In this document: piece after piece, positions 31,823 to 58,471 of the stretch
How the letters are laid out: every line of letters begins with the position of its first letter
Numbering within the stretch: the first letter of the stretch is position 1
Source: Globodera rostochiensis
Lineage: Eukaryota > Nematoda > Chromadorea > Rhabditida > Heteroderidae
Direction of reading: 5' to 3'
Assembly (NCBI GenBank): GCA_018350325.1
Contig: JAEVLN010000013.1
Coordinates: 1,736,001-1,800,000, forward strand
Length of the DNA stretch: 64,000 bases
Translations under genes and position numbers: made by a program
Notes under the pieces: model-generated
The model's database searches: none
The model's input: only the letters and a program-made list of their open reading frames with translations
What the model was told of the DNA's origin: nothing

Positions 31823-34487
31823 ACATTTTATGTTCAAAAATTGGCGATAACAATCTTCGTCCGTGTACATATGTGCTGTGACAGCGTGTCGCCGAACTTT
31901 GGTGGCGCCTCGGGGGTAAAATACTGGGGGAGAAAGCGCGTTGACCGGAAAAAAATTTTTGTGTCGAAAATTACAGCCCATAAACTCATTTTAATGGACT
32001 GGAAGGGAACAAAAACAACAAATATTAATTTATAAATAAATAAATAAACAAAAATAAACTAGGATTTAAATAGTAGGTATAATTTATAAAAAATAATAAA
32101 TAAATATTTTAAATGGTACTTTTTATTTAAAAAAAGCGATTTCTCATTTAAAAATTCCAATTCCAAATTTAATATTTTTTATTTATAAATGCACAAATAT
32201 ATAAATTAAATAGCGCCTTAAAAATCATATTTTGTTAAATTCAAAAAGAAAAACCCCTATTTTGTGCCCATATTGGCAAAAATGGAGTGGAAAATGTCGC
32301 CGGAGGGGACAAAATGCAAATAAATAAAGTACACATCCGCCCCCATCCATCCCCCACGGCGAATTTGGCCGCTTAATGCAAATAAATTGGAAATTTACTG
32401 ATGCATTTCAGCGACAAATTGGACATTATCTGAAGGGGGGCATCAGCTAAAAACAAGGGGAAAACTTCCGGAATGAGAAATTTAGTGAAAAATTAAATTT
32501 TCTAATCAAAAACGGGGACATTTAGGCACTAATTCCGGTCGGGGACAGTTTGGCGCTGTGCCATTTTAGCGCGGCCGTTTTGGCGCCGTGCCATTTTAGC
32601 GCGGTCGTTTTGGCGCCGTGCCATTTTAGCGCGGTCGTTTTGGCGCCGTGCCATTTTAACGCGGCCGTTTTGGTGCCGTGCATTTTAACGCGGCCGTTTT
32701 GGCGCCGTGCCATTTTAGCGCGGCCATTTTGGCGCCGTGCTATTTTAGCGCGGTCGTTTTGGCGCCGTGCCATTTTAACGCGGCCGTTTTGGCGCCGTGC
32801 CATTTTAGCGCGGTCGTTTTGGCGCCGTGCCATTTTAGCGCGGCCGTTTTGGCGCCGTGCCATTTTAGCGCGGTCGTTTTGGCGCCGTGCCATTTTTGAG
32901 CGGTCGTTTTGGCGCCGTGCCATTTTAGCGCGGTCGTTTTGGCGCCGTGCCATTTTAGCGCGGTCGTTTTGGCGCCGTGCCATTTTTGCGCGGTCGTTTT
33001 GGCGCCGTGCCATTTTAACGCGGCCGTTTTGGCGCCGTGCCATTTTTGCGCGGTCGTTTTGGCGCCGTGCCATTTTAACGCGGCCGTTTTGGCGCCGTGC
33101 CATTTAGCGCGGTCGTTTTGGCGCCGTGCCATTTTTGCGCGGTCGTTTTGGCGCCGTGCCATTTTAACGCGGCCGTTTTGGCGCCGTGCCATTTAGCGCG
33201 GTCGTTTTGGCGCCGTGCCATTTTTGCGCGGTCGTTTTGGCGCCGTGCCATTTTAACGCGGCCGTTTTGGCGCCGTGCCATTTTAACGCGGCCGTTTTGG
33301 CGCCGTGCCATTTTAGCGCGGCCATTTTGGCGCCGTGCCATTTAGCGCGGTCGTTTTGGCGCCGTGCCATTTTAGCACCGCCGTTTTGGCGCCGTGCCAT
33401 TTTAACGCGGCCGTTTTGGCGCCGTGCCATTTTAGCGCGGTCGTTTTGGCACAAATATCGACCAACTTCAATAAATGTGGGGGATTAAAAAATACATAGA
33501 AAATCATAAATTAATTTATGCAACTAAAATTCGAAATTCGATTTGAATAAAAAAGAAGGAACAAAATTTGTGCACCTTTGTACTCACTGCACTCGACGAG
33601 TTCGCCACGTCCGAGCAGTTGCAGAAATGTGCCGGCCGGTACATGGGCCAGCCGAGGTTTGGGCTGTTCGCTTGTCGGCACCGGGTCCAGGGGCCGGGTT
33701 GTGTCTAAAAGTCGAAAAATAATTTGCACAAATAATCACTGTTTAATTAACAATTTTTATTTTCATTCAATTTAAGTCTTGTTAATTAAAAATATGTAAT
33801 TTATAAAAAATAGAACAAAATAATTGTTTAAAATATTTTTCTGTATTTTTTATTAATGAATTTTTAGGCATTTAATTTTTAATGCCATCTTTTAAGCGCT
33901 TACAAATTAGTGTTAAATTGTAAAAAGAATTTTAACAAATTTATACAAATTTTTGGGCGCTTTTGATCAAATTCCCGCGCATTTTCATCGTCAAATTCGT
34001 TGCACGACGAAACAAATGAAAGCAGAGAAAAATGGGCACATTTATTCATTAGGGGGCTGGGCACAAAATTATTTAAATGCCAAATTAAATTCATCTTCAA
34101 ATTCGATAGATTACGCGCGCGCGCTCAATTTCATTTGGCCGAAATGGGAAGTGGACACTCCCACACTCTCCATTATCCCCCCCCCGGCGAAATTGGGGGA
34201 TTTGCTGCATGGATTATTTTGACCCTTCAGGCGGCGCCCATTTATGCATTGGTTGGCACAAAAGTGCCGAAAATGTGTCCCGTTTAGGAGAGGAGGGGGC
34301 CATGGGGGAGGGGAGTTGGCCAAGGGGCGAAAAATGTCCTCGGCCGCCGCTCACAAATTCCCCGGAGGGCATAGAGCGGCGGCTGCTGATGGGATGCCAC
34401 ATTGAATTTAAAAATACTTACATTAAATGCCCAAAGATTGCTGGCACAAATTTTGGAATTAGCAAAACGATCATTTTGAAAAAGCAA
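31823..34487 (-). CDS. magi-1: 5' exons of the MAGI-like gene: guanylate-kinase-like domain
   Basis: The exon 33704-33576 reads TTRPLDPVPTSEQ...FLQLLGRGELVECSEYKG. It matches the TTRP and L-E-x-G-x-LLE-x-x-Y-E/K pattern of the guanylate-kinase-like region that precedes the WW domains in MAGI proteins; that region is catalytically inactive in the family. The preceding exon ends at 34355 at a strong GTGAGC donor with ...LYALRGI in phase 1, giving Y-TTRP across the junction; its 5' limit is uncertain (34385 by splice site, or 34487 by open frame). The next exon, 31923-31823, has a strong polypyrimidine acceptor, the right phase and reads FYPRGATKVRRHAV, but is less certain. The first exon and any PDZ0 were not found. 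A far ATG at 36519 (MATNSNHHHH) is one possible start. Confidence 0.55.
32550..33455. repeat. 30-bp minisatellite inside the MAGI-like gene, ~30 copies
   Basis: The unit is GCCGTGCCATTTTAGCGCGG followed by CCGTTTTGGC. Variants alternate GCGG/ACGG, TCG/CCG and a one-base-shorter form. Since 30 is divisible by three, long decapeptide-repeat frames stay open on both strands (MARRQNDRAK on minus, ILARSFWRRA on plus). No splice or start context supports translation. Confidence 0.95.
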
Positions 34488-34839
34488 CGCTATTTTTTGG
34501 CAAAACGTAAAATTTTGTCAGTAAAGTTTTATTTATACCAATTTTAAACATTAATTATTTTTGGCTTAATCTAATTAGTGCTGTGAATTGAAATCAGTGA
34601 GTTTGACCCCTTTCCCGAAGTCTCGGGCATTGTTAAGGCCGGCCCGGGCCGGGTTTATCCCCAAAAAAGTTGGCATTTTTGTCCAAAAAATTGCCTTTTC
34701 TGTCATCCATTCTCAAGTACCGGTCTTGGCCATCTGGACCAAAATTTACCAAATTTTCTTGCGTTTTCGTGTGGCACCAAAACGGTTCCAAATTTTCTTG
34801 CCGTTTCACACGGTCCCAGGTGTGGGAATGCGGATCGTG

Positions 34840-35059
34840 TGGTACTGATTTGGAACAGGTTCCGGCCCTAGAGCGGTTCAGAGTGTTCGTGGACGCGACG
34901 CGGGGGAATCAAGATCGGGTGGTGGCCGCCGCCAGCGAAACGTCCCATTCCCCCCCCCCCTTTGCTGTCCACCAGCAGCAGTCGAAGAAGAAGCATCGCT
35001 CAAAACAGCAGCAGATGGGCCAGCCAAAAGGAAGCCCCCCCCCCTCAGGGGACATTTGA
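34840..35059 (+). other. candidate plus-strand coding segment, unrecognised
   Basis: After a possible ATTTGGAACAG acceptor the frame reads VPALERFRVFVDATRGNQD, then a proline stretch and a basic glutamine-rich tail (HQQQSKKKHRSKQQQ), ending SGDI-stop at 35059. Codon use looks coding. No upstream exon is clear. It could be a terminal exon of a nested gene or a remnant. Confidence 0.3.
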
Positions 35060-35295
35060 TTGATTACACACTTTTCTCGCCTCTGGGGTCACATACACTC
35101 AACATATTTAATCGCTTTAATCTCCAAAATTTGTGAACCAAATTTAAGGCACAACAACAATCATGAAGAAAGGCAGTATTGACAAATGGTGGACAATCAA
35201 AATTAAGCGCAAATTTAACAAACATAATGCTTAAGAGGCCTTTATTATAAATAAATAAAATCCAAATCAATCATTTCACTATTTGCGGGGATGCA

Positions 35296-35424
35296 TTATA
35301 TTTTAATTAGAGTTGCTTCCCGACCCCTCGGGGGTGGGGGAAAGTCGGGGGCCGAGGTTAAAACGGCATGTTGTGGATCAGAGACGGCATTGTCGCGCTT
35401 CTTCGGAGGCGTCGGGGTTCGGGC
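35296..35424 (-). other. candidate minus-strand terminal exon, unrecognised
   Basis: An AATTACAG acceptor precedes a 42-codon frame (RTPTPPKKRDNAVSDPQHAV...) with a stop at 35296-35298. Composition is protein-like and proline-rich. It does not fit between the known MAGI exons in a resolved phase. A second short protein-like stretch (TFTDAQQPQIQPDFNQKLF) lies at about 35878-35934. Confidence 0.3.
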
Positions 35425-36519
35425 CTGTAATTAATAGGGCCGAGATTTTTAGGGACTAAAAACCGTAAATGCCATCTCCCGTTACCTGAAGATTTTTAAC
35501 AATTGGTAATTTCGGGTAAAAGTGTAGAATATGTCTGCCACTTCTCAATATTGACATCCAACAAAGTGTTACTAGGTGAAGATTTTTGAACCAAAAATTC
35601 CCGCAATCAAAAGGTCACAAGATTGATCAATTCCTGCCTGAACATGTACGATAAATAAACACACACAATATTGATCAAAAAAGTCAATTTTCAGCCTCTT
35701 TTTTTACTGGGGCGAACAAGGCATAACAAAACCTGTGGCCAGAACTTCAGCATTCCAATCTCCAATTTGGGCAGTTATTTAGCTGAGGGGTCGGTTTTTT
35801 TTCATAATTTTAAGCAAAACCATTGCGGAGGGTGGGGGGGCCCTATCTTGAACTACTGAACAGCTTCTGATTGAAATCGGGTTGAATTTGTGGCTGCTGT
35901 GCGTCAGTAAATGTCCTGAAATCAGTGGGGAGCATTTTTCAAATACTTGTCTCCATGGTTTGTCCATGAACAGCAGAGGAGGGGCGGGCGGCGTACAATA
36001 AAAAAACCCAATTTGTAATCAGATCAGAGCTAATCACCTGGAAGTTGGCGATTAGACAATAGACGCAACAGGAAATTTTTGTTAAGAAACCCCTTAAGCC
36101 CGATACTCCCCCTTCCCCCACCCCCCCCCCCCCACCACCCTCCCCCCCCCCCCCTCTGCCCAATTTGTGCTTATCAGTTAGATCGGGGACGGGGTTGTCG
36201 GGGGGTGGAACTGTCTGGAGTAGGGGAAAGACCCCCAAAACAATCGGAGGTCGGGGTACCCCCCCCCCCTCCCCCCGCACTCCCAGCTCAGCCCTAACCC
36301 AGTGGCTGCTGGTCTCGAGACTTGCCCAGCCAAGTTTCGAGTTCGAGTCTGGAGTTTCGAGCCTAAAAACCCTCTAGTTTCGAGTCCGATCGGCAGCCCT
36401 GCAGGTCGACGATACCCCCCGCTCCCGCCCCTTCTCCAATTTTTGCTTATCAGCAGTTGCTCAATGCGTGTTTCAGTTACTGCTTGGTTGTGGTGGTGGT
36501 GGTTGGAGTTTGTAGCCAT

Positions 36520-36987
36520 CCGCCCGATACATTCGATTTTCTTCCGGACGGACGACCCCCCCCCCCCCCCACCCCCTCCGGATTCGTCATTTTTTTGTGT
36601 GTGTGTTAATAAGAGAAGCAGAAAAAAGCGAAACAGTGTGTGTCCGTCGGTTAGAGAGCAGAGAATAAAAAGATAACCCGCCCGCTGAACAACAAAAAAA
36701 AATGAATCGCGTTTTTACCCACCTTTTTTCATCCATTCCCGCCTTCCTGCTGCTGTTGTTTGTGTTCATTGTGCAGAATCGCACTCAGCCCCTGACGTTG
36801 ATCAAAATTGTTGAATGGACACGGCCAACAACCCCCCGGGGGGTGTGTGCCAATACAAAACTTAAAAATTCTCAATTCCCCCTCACCGTTTTTTTCCTCA
36901 TTTAATTTTTTCACTAATTCTCATTCTTCAAAAAGTGCATAGGTGTACGTACACATATCCCCCTCCCTCCCCTCCATCAAAATTTTA
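36520..36987. promoter_or_regulatory. possible shared upstream region of the MAGI-like and MRP genes
   Basis: The MRP start codon at 36988 (+) and a candidate minus-strand start at 36519 (MATNSNHHHHNQA, then a GTAACT donor) face away from each other across 470 bp. No TATA or trans-splice acceptor was fixed. Assignment as a bidirectional promoter is inference from geometry. Confidence 0.3.
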
Positions 36988-52946
<15,959 letters not shown>

Positions 52947-53012
52947 CAGCAGTTGATTGATTGATGTGATTGATTGGATGAGAAAATATAAAAAATGAAA
53001 AATAATTTTGAC

Positions 53013-53020
53013 AATAAAAA
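53013..53020 (+). terminator. polyadenylation signal of the MRP gene
   Basis: AATAAA lies within GACAATAAAAATG, about 70 bp after the stop codon of the MRP reading frame. Confidence 0.6.
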
Positions 53021-53049
53021 TGAACAATTTCATTTTGACAAATGAACTT

Positions 53050-53900
53050 TTTGGTCTCTGCCGGGGTCTCCGCCCGTTTTTACATTTGTACTTTTTTGAC
53101 GCGCGTTTAAACTTTGAATTTGTACACCAATTAAGTTTTTAAAAAAACATTTTAAAGTTAAACAAAGGCCTAAAGCAAAGAAAGCATTTACATTTCTCGG
53201 GTTCAAGTCTCGGTAAATTTATGTCTCGTGCATTGTCCAATAGATTATCGATCAAAATTTCAGACTGAATTTCACTCGGAAAATTTTTTGATTTGGAACA
53301 GTCTAAGAACGAAATAAAATCAGTTTTTAAGGGTGTGCATTTTTTCCCCCTTTATTTGTTGAGAGATTTTTAATCCGAACTCGAAAAACGGCAGTCGCAA
53401 AAGCGGCTTAACCAATCACCGGGACCCCTCCCCCCCCCCGCCCCCGCTTTTGCTCTACCCGTCACGAAAACTCAAAAGGGTCCCCTCCAGGACTGTCGAT
53501 ATCGTCTTCTTCAAATACGATATTTACTATACACCAAAATACGATAAGAAACGATACGATACGATACGATACGATACACAGTCCTGGTGCCCTCCTATGG
53601 TTTTTAGACCCTTATTCCATGAAAATCGTCAACACTCAGTGAAATTTTTTCAATATGTGTGTATAACGATGCGCATATTTGGTAGCCGGATTGCCGCCGC
53701 CGCCGCCGCCGGAGGGCAAATTACTATGCCCTGCCATTTTTTGCCGCGTTGCATATACAGAAGCGCCCAAAAACTCCTCGACTCGAGATCTCGAAAAATC
53801 TCGACTCTCGAGATCTCGCTCGAAGCTTAAGTCCGGTCTCTAATATCAACAACAATGCAACTTTTTTGATTTTCAACGTTAAATCAACAGTGTGTGAGTG
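53050..53900. other. intergenic spacer with simple repeats
   Basis: No gene is seen. It includes an (ACGAT)n-like run at about 53548-53577, TCTCGAG-type repeat remnants at 53195-53235 and 53780-53830, and CCGCCGCCG at 53695. Confidence 0.5.
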
Positions 53901-53973
53901 ATCGATCACAAATGGTGTTCTGTGAGTGAGTGATCAGAAATGGTGTTCCTTTCTTCAGCAAAAGACTCATTGA

Positions 53974-54123
53974 TCAATTCTTTTTGCTCCTTTTCCCCTT
54001 TCGGTCGTATGATGGGCCAGGATGTTTAGTGGATGGCCTTGATGACGCGTCGTCGGCAAGGGAGGTGTGCTGGGCTGTAGTGTTGCTGCCACACGATTCT
54101 GTTTGATTAGGCGGAGGAGCATT
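53974..54123 (-). CDS. 3' exon of a secreted-cluster paralogue (RSKKN-stop type)
   Basis: After an AACATTGCAG acceptor a 49-codon frame (NAPPPNQTESCGSNTTAQHT...) ends GKRSKKN-stop. The tail matches the end of the exon at 63227 (KKKSRKKN-stop), and the flanking DNA is shared with about 61130-61250, where the frame is shortened by a deletion. A first exon was not found: TCTCGAG-type repeats occupy the upstream sequence at 54195-54330. It may be a gene fragment. Confidence 0.4.
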   Translation of the reverse strand, partial: NAPPPNQTESCGSNTTAQHTSLADDASSRPSTKHPGPSYDRKGKRSKKN

Positions 54124-54503
54124 CTGCAATGTTTAAGGAAATCGTTTTTCGAAAGAATACGCAAAATGGAATGTGTTAATTCTGTAAGGATGAGAGAAAT
54201 CTCGACTGTTCCGGCTCGAGATTTTTCGAGACTCGAGATTCTCGAGAAATCTCGTCTCGACATCTCATCTCGAATAAAACTGAATTTTCGAGATTTTTTC
54301 GAGAATCTCGTCTCGAGTCTCGCTCAAGTCCGAGCTCTATTCTTTACTATTACAATGAACCACCATTTTGTTCTCATTGTTTGCTTTCATCCCCATCCAC
54401 CCATACGGATGGTAATAATTAGAGCCCGGAATTTGGACTAAATTATTAAAAAAAAAGATTTTAAAAACCATATCTATGATTAAAGATAAATTGATTGATT
54501 TGT

Positions 54504-54815
54504 TTAAAATAACCATTCTGGATAGCACCTCGCTAATTTCTGCACACAAAAAGAAACAATAGAAATCAAAAAGAAGAAAATTTGGAGGATTATATTTAGG
54601 TCTGGCTGGACCAGGGCTGGGCAAAAAATTTCGAATTTCGGAAATACCTGCATCCCGGTCCATTGCATGGCTGCTTCTTTAAAATCTTTCGCATCAACAT
54701 CAATAAGCTGTACACCCTCCTGCGTCTTCTTGCTGTCTTTTCCTTTCCCGGCATTACAAATTGAGGACAATGCCAAAACGGCGAGCCCAATTAGGACAAC
54801 AGCGTACAATCGCAT
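54504..54815 (-). CDS. small secreted protein, 67 residues (paralogue A)
   Basis: Exons 54815-54648 and 54539-54504 join in phase 0. The first 17 residues, MRLYAVVLIGLAVLALS, are a typical signal peptide with a likely cut near SICNAG. The mature chain is short and basic, then acidic (GKGKDSKKTQEGVQ, then IDVDAKDFKEAAMQW), and ends KLARCYPEWLF. The signal is shared with paralogue B and the GKGKDSKKT block with paralogue C (61604-62083). A downstream alternative acceptor at about 54443 would change the tail. The function is unknown; a small secreted product, possibly an effector if the animal is parasitic, is inference. Confidence 0.7.
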   Translation of the reverse strand: MRLYAVVLIGLAVLALSSICNAGKGKDSKKTQEGVQLIDVDAKDFKEAAMQWTGMQVFPKFEIFCPALVQPDLNIILQIFFFLISIVSFCVQKLARCYPEWLF

Positions 54816-55165
54816 ACCGACCTGTTGAGAAGAACAATGACAAATTTAGGATTAAAGATTTTGTTTTAAAAATGAAATAAACTTTTAGGTCTCTAAATTT
54901 AATTTAATGAAAACATTTAAAAAATGTTACCTGAAATTTCTTTTCTGAAGCTTTTTGGAGTGATTAAAGAGAGTTGTGTAAGCTTTGGAAATGAATGAAT
55001 ATTTTAGCTTAGCTATTCATTTCCATTTATATTGACGAATTTACAGACATAATCAATATTATTTTAGAGTTATTGCTTTAAAATATGCACTTTTTGTTGA
55101 TTTAATTGATTTTAATCATCCCCCCAAAATAGAAAATATTTTAAAAAGGTCAAATGCTTATAAAA
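54816..55165 (-). promoter_or_regulatory. conserved promoter and 5'-UTR intron of paralogue A
   Basis: Read on the minus strand, TATAAATGG (complement of 55024-55031) precedes a stretch shared with paralogues B and C. Then come ACTCCAAAAAGCTTCAG, a GTAAC donor at 54930 and an AACAG acceptor just before GGTCGGT-ATG. The ~90 bp upstream (ATTAAATCAACAAAAAGTGC) is also conserved. The 5'-UTR intron is about 109 bp. Confidence 0.65.
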
Positions 55166-55900
55166 TGTGCACTTTTTGTTAGCATTTTTTGCCGTGTTGC
55201 ATATACAGAAGCACCCAAAACCCCCAATATTAACAACAACAACAACTTTTTTGTTTCCCAACAATAAAATCGTGGACAGTGTGAGGTGAGTGATCACACA
55301 AATGGTGTTCCTTTCTTCAGCAGGACCCTATACCAAATCTCATTTTTAACTTTTTAACTTTTAAGATTTTTACTTTAACTTTGAAAAAGTTAAAAGTTGG
55401 CGTACCAATTGTGCTTTTCAAGTTAAAAGTTCAAAGCGCTTCCGCTCCGAATCCCACTCCAGCCAAAAGTGTCTCGAATCCCACCCAAGCCAAAATTTCC
55501 CGAATCCCCTCGACGTCTTAGCCTAAGCCTAGGCTTGGTCTAAGCTAAGCTTAGGCTAGCTTAGGCTTAGGCCTAAGCCTAACAAACCCCAAGCCAGGTG
55601 GCTTAGGCTTAAGCAAAGCTTAATCTTACAGTGTGGGATTCGAACCGGTAGCCGTTTAAAGTTCAAAGTTAAAAGCGAAAAGTTCAAAGTTTAGGGTGAC
55701 TGCGTACCAATTGTTACCTTTAATTCATTTAAACGTTACTTTTAACTTTGAACTTTGAAGATTTCTGCCTTTAACTTTTAACTTTTTAATGGCAAGAACT
55801 GCGTACGCTTTATTTTTTACTTTTAACTTTTGAACTTTTAACAAGTTAAATGTAAAAGTGAGATTTGGTATAGGGCCCAGCAGCAGCAGGACTCATTGGA

Positions 55901-56014
55901 TCAAATCCATCTTGACGACGTGTCCTCGGGCGGCGGTTGTGGTAGACGTTGGGGGGGTTGCTGGGGGACACCGAACAAAAATTTCGTCGTAAAGGTTTCA
56001 TACGCGGCGTTATC
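55901..56014 (-). CDS. 3' exon of a secreted-cluster paralogue (PEDTSS type)
   Basis: After a CAATTCAG acceptor, a 37-codon frame reads DNAAYETFTTKFLFGVPQQP...PPPEDTSSRWI-stop. The exon at 63227-63361 is homologous (HEFDNFAQSLFDAPQQ...PEDTSS) and the upstream 170 bp are also shared. An orphan copy of the cluster promoter lies upstream at 56390-56490, so a short gene could be transcribed from it. No signal-peptide exon was found between them. Confidence 0.4.
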   Translation of the reverse strand, partial: DNAAYETFTTKFLFGVPQQPPQRLPQPPPEDTSSRWI

Positions 56015-56204
56015 CTGAATTGTATATAACTTAGTGATGCTTGCTTGATACCCCCGACACTTTTGCGAGACACTCGATATGAGACAGAAATCGAGAGGAC
56101 AAATTTGAAAATAGTAGGTAATTTTGTATCGGAGGAAGTGTCTAACAACTTTTCGGACAAAGTGTCGTGTGGGACGCACCAAATTTGGTACAGTGAGATA
56201 CTTT

Positions 56205-56332
56205 AATGTGGGGTTCCTCCCCGACCCCTCGGGAGCGGAAAAGTTGGGCTCAGGGTTGGCCCGGGGTTGGCAATGTCGGGGTCGGGGGCGACCAAATTGT
56301 TCGGGCTCGGGGGTCGGGGAGGAACACTCACG
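56205..56332. mobile_element. possible foldback element with GGTTCCTCCCCGACCCC ends
   Basis: GGGTTCCTCCCCGACCCCTC at the left is mirrored by GGGGTCGGGGAGGAAC at the right. The interior is G/C-rich. It separates the orphan promoter at 56390-56490 from the exon at 56014. No target duplication was fixed. Confidence 0.5.
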
Positions 56333-56389
56333 GGACCGGAACCAGTACTGAAATGGTCAATTTTTCTCATTTTGGTACTGAAATTGGGT

Positions 56390-56490
56390 CCCGGTTTATA
56401 TTGACGAATTCACAGACATAATCAATATTCTTTTAGAGTTTATGCTTCTAAAATATGCACTTTTTGTTGATTTAATCGATTATTTTTAAA
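56390..56490 (-). promoter_or_regulatory. orphan copy of the cluster promoter
   Basis: This repeats the TATAAA-containing and ATTAAATCAACAAAAAGTGC portions of the promoters at 55024-55160 and 57184-57300, but is not followed by a signal-peptide exon. It points toward the exon at 55901-56014. Confidence 0.55.
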
Positions 56491-56582
56491 AAGCAATTCG
56501 AATCGTCCTTTTACCAAATAAAAGAAATCGAAATGGAATGTGTGAAATTCCAAAATTCTAACGAACCACCGCCATTTTGTTC

Positions 56583-57002
56583 TCATTGTTTGCTTTCATC
56601 CCCCCCCCATGCGGGTGGTAATAATAATTTTACATCGACTGACACGGGGCCTTGGCCCACATCGACTGTTACCTGCTGCTGCTGCTGATTTGAGGGGTTT
56701 GATGACGATGTTTTTGATCCAGGGTGTCTGTTGAAATTCGACTGATTTGAGGGATTGAATGATGTTGCTGATCCAGGGATTTTGAAGGAACCCGCAGGAT
56801 TGGATGACGGTATTGATCCGGGGCGTATGTAGACATTCCAGCGCTTTGCGGGATTGTATGACGATGTTGCTGATCCGGGGTGTCTGTTGAAATTCGACTG
56901 ATTTGAGGGATTTGAAGAGCCCGGCTTCTTCTTCTTCTTGCCGCTTCCCTCAGATAATGCCAAAACGGCGAGCCCAATTAGAACAACAGCGTACAATCGC
57001 AT
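56583..57002 (-). CDS. secreted repeat protein, 139 residues (paralogue B)
   Basis: A single open exon starts at the ATG giving MRLYAVVLIGLAVLALS, the same signal peptide as paralogue A; an ATG 36 bp upstream lies in the presumed 5' UTR. The mature part begins EGSGKKKKKPGSS. It consists of asparagine/serine/proline-rich repeats: NPSNQSNFNRHPGS occurs twice, with NPAKRW and NPAGSF variants, about 20 residues apart. Then come a glutamine run, VTVDVGQGPVSVDV and GGDESKQ-stop. The tail DNA is homologous to exon 2 of paralogue C. No family is recognised. The repeats suggest a disordered secreted protein. Confidence 0.72.
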   Translation of the reverse strand: MRLYAVVLIGLAVLALSEGSGKKKKKPGSSNPSNQSNFNRHPGSATSSYNPAKRWNVYIRPGSIPSSNPAGSFKIPGSATSFNPSNQSNFNRHPGSKTSSSNPSNQQQQQVTVDVGQGPVSVDVKLLLPPAWGGDESKQ

Positions 57003-57310
57003 GCCGCCCGATCTGCTGAGAAGAACAAAAACAAACAAATTTAGGCTAAAATTTAAAATGAAATAAACTTTTATTCAATTTAAAAAGTTACCCGATTTCT
57101 TTCTGAAGCTTTTTGGAGTGATTAAAGAGAGTTGTGTAAGCCTTGGGAATGAATGAATATTTTAGCTTAGCTATTCATTTCCATTTATATTGACGAATTC
57201 ACAGACATAATCAATATTATTTTGGAGTTTATGCTTATAAAATATGCACTTTTTGTTGATTTAATTGATTTTAATCATCCCCCAAAATAGAAAATATTTA
57301 ATAAAAAGGT
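57003..57310 (-). promoter_or_regulatory. conserved promoter and 5'-UTR intron of paralogue B
   Basis: TATAAA (complement of 57184-57189) lies 182 bp before the ATG. The CTCCAAAAAGCTTCAG block, GTAAC donor and TTCTCAGCAG acceptor are retained as in paralogues A and C. The region ends at the start of the 29-bp minisatellite. Confidence 0.65.
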
Positions 57311-58022
57311 GACGCCGACTCGCCGATGGTCGACTCGCCGCGCCGACTCGCCGATGGTCGACTCGCCGACGCCGACTCGCCGATGGTCGACGCCGACTCG
57401 CCGACACCGACTCGCCGATGGTCGACTCGCCGACGCCGACTCGCCGATGGTCGACTCGCCGACGCCGACTCGCCGATGGTCGACTCGCCGACGCCGACTC
57501 GCCGATGGTCGACTCGCCGACGTCGACTCGCCGATGGTCAACTCGCCGACGCCGACTCGCCGATGGTCGACTCGCCGCGCCGACTCGCCGATGGTCGACT
57601 CGCCGACGCCGACTCGCCGATGGTCGACGCCGACTCGCCGACACCGACTCGCCGATGGTCGACTCGCCGACGCCGACTCGCCGATGGTCGACTCGCCGTG
57701 CCGACTCGCCGATGGTCGACTCGCCGACGCCGACTCGCCGATGGTCGACTCGCCGACGCCGACTCGCCGATGGTCGACTCGCCGACGCCGACTCGCCGAT
57801 GGTCGAGTCGCCGACGCCGACCGACTCGCCGATGGTCGACTCGCCGACGCCGACTCGCCGATGGTCGAGTCGCCGACGCCGACCGACTCGCCGATGGTCG
57901 ACGCCGACTCGCCGACATGTCAACTCGCGACGTGTCAACTCGCCGACGCCGACTCGCCGATGGTCGACTCGCCGACGCCGACTCGCCGATGGTCGACTCG
58001 CCGACGCCGACTCGCCGATAAT
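57309..58022. repeat. 29-bp GATGGTCGACTCGCCGACGC minisatellite, ~24 copies
   Basis: The unit is GATGGTCGACTCGCCGACGC followed by CGACTCGCC; shorter variants occur, and a higher-order block of about 260 bp recurs (57318 and 57576). It abuts the promoter of paralogue B. All six frames stay open, giving RRWSTRRRRLADG or RRVGVGESTIGES peptides with no start or splice support. Confidence 0.95.
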
Positions 58023-58471
58023 AGTTCATTCCTGTTTTTATCTATCAATCCAAATTTTTGAATTTAAAAAGTTAGATTTGTAGAAATCTCAATTTAGTTC
58101 TGGGAAAAAAATTGCGGCAATCATGTAGAATTGGGGTCCCGACCGAAAAAATGTTAAAAATTTAAATGTTTATAATTTATTTCCCAAAATTTCTTTAAAA
58201 ATGCGTGTTTTCTAGGGTAAATATAAGCTTAGGGCACGAATCCGAGCTCGGGTTTTGCGAATGTCGAACCCCACAATATTTCAAAAACTACGAGCATCCC
58301 CCCCCCCCCGGGGGGTCCGATTCCCGGCCGCCGGAGGGCGAATTAGTTACTATGCTCTAGCATTTTATGCGTTGCAAAAGAGAGAAGCTCAAAAAGGCAA
58401 TCAATAAAAAATGGGATGTTTAGAAACAATAATCGTGAAAAGTGATCACAACAAATGATGTTCATCACCAT

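Noticed and set aside
36398..36416. CTGCAGGTCGAC resembling a cloning-vector polylinker
   Set aside because: Only 12 bp match and no other vector sequence adjoins, so chance is the simpler explanation.
57261..58083. Open frames of more than 200 codons with RRWSTRRRRLADG-type repeats
   Set aside because: All three frames on both strands are open across the 29-bp minisatellite, so the openness is a property of the repeat, not a gene.
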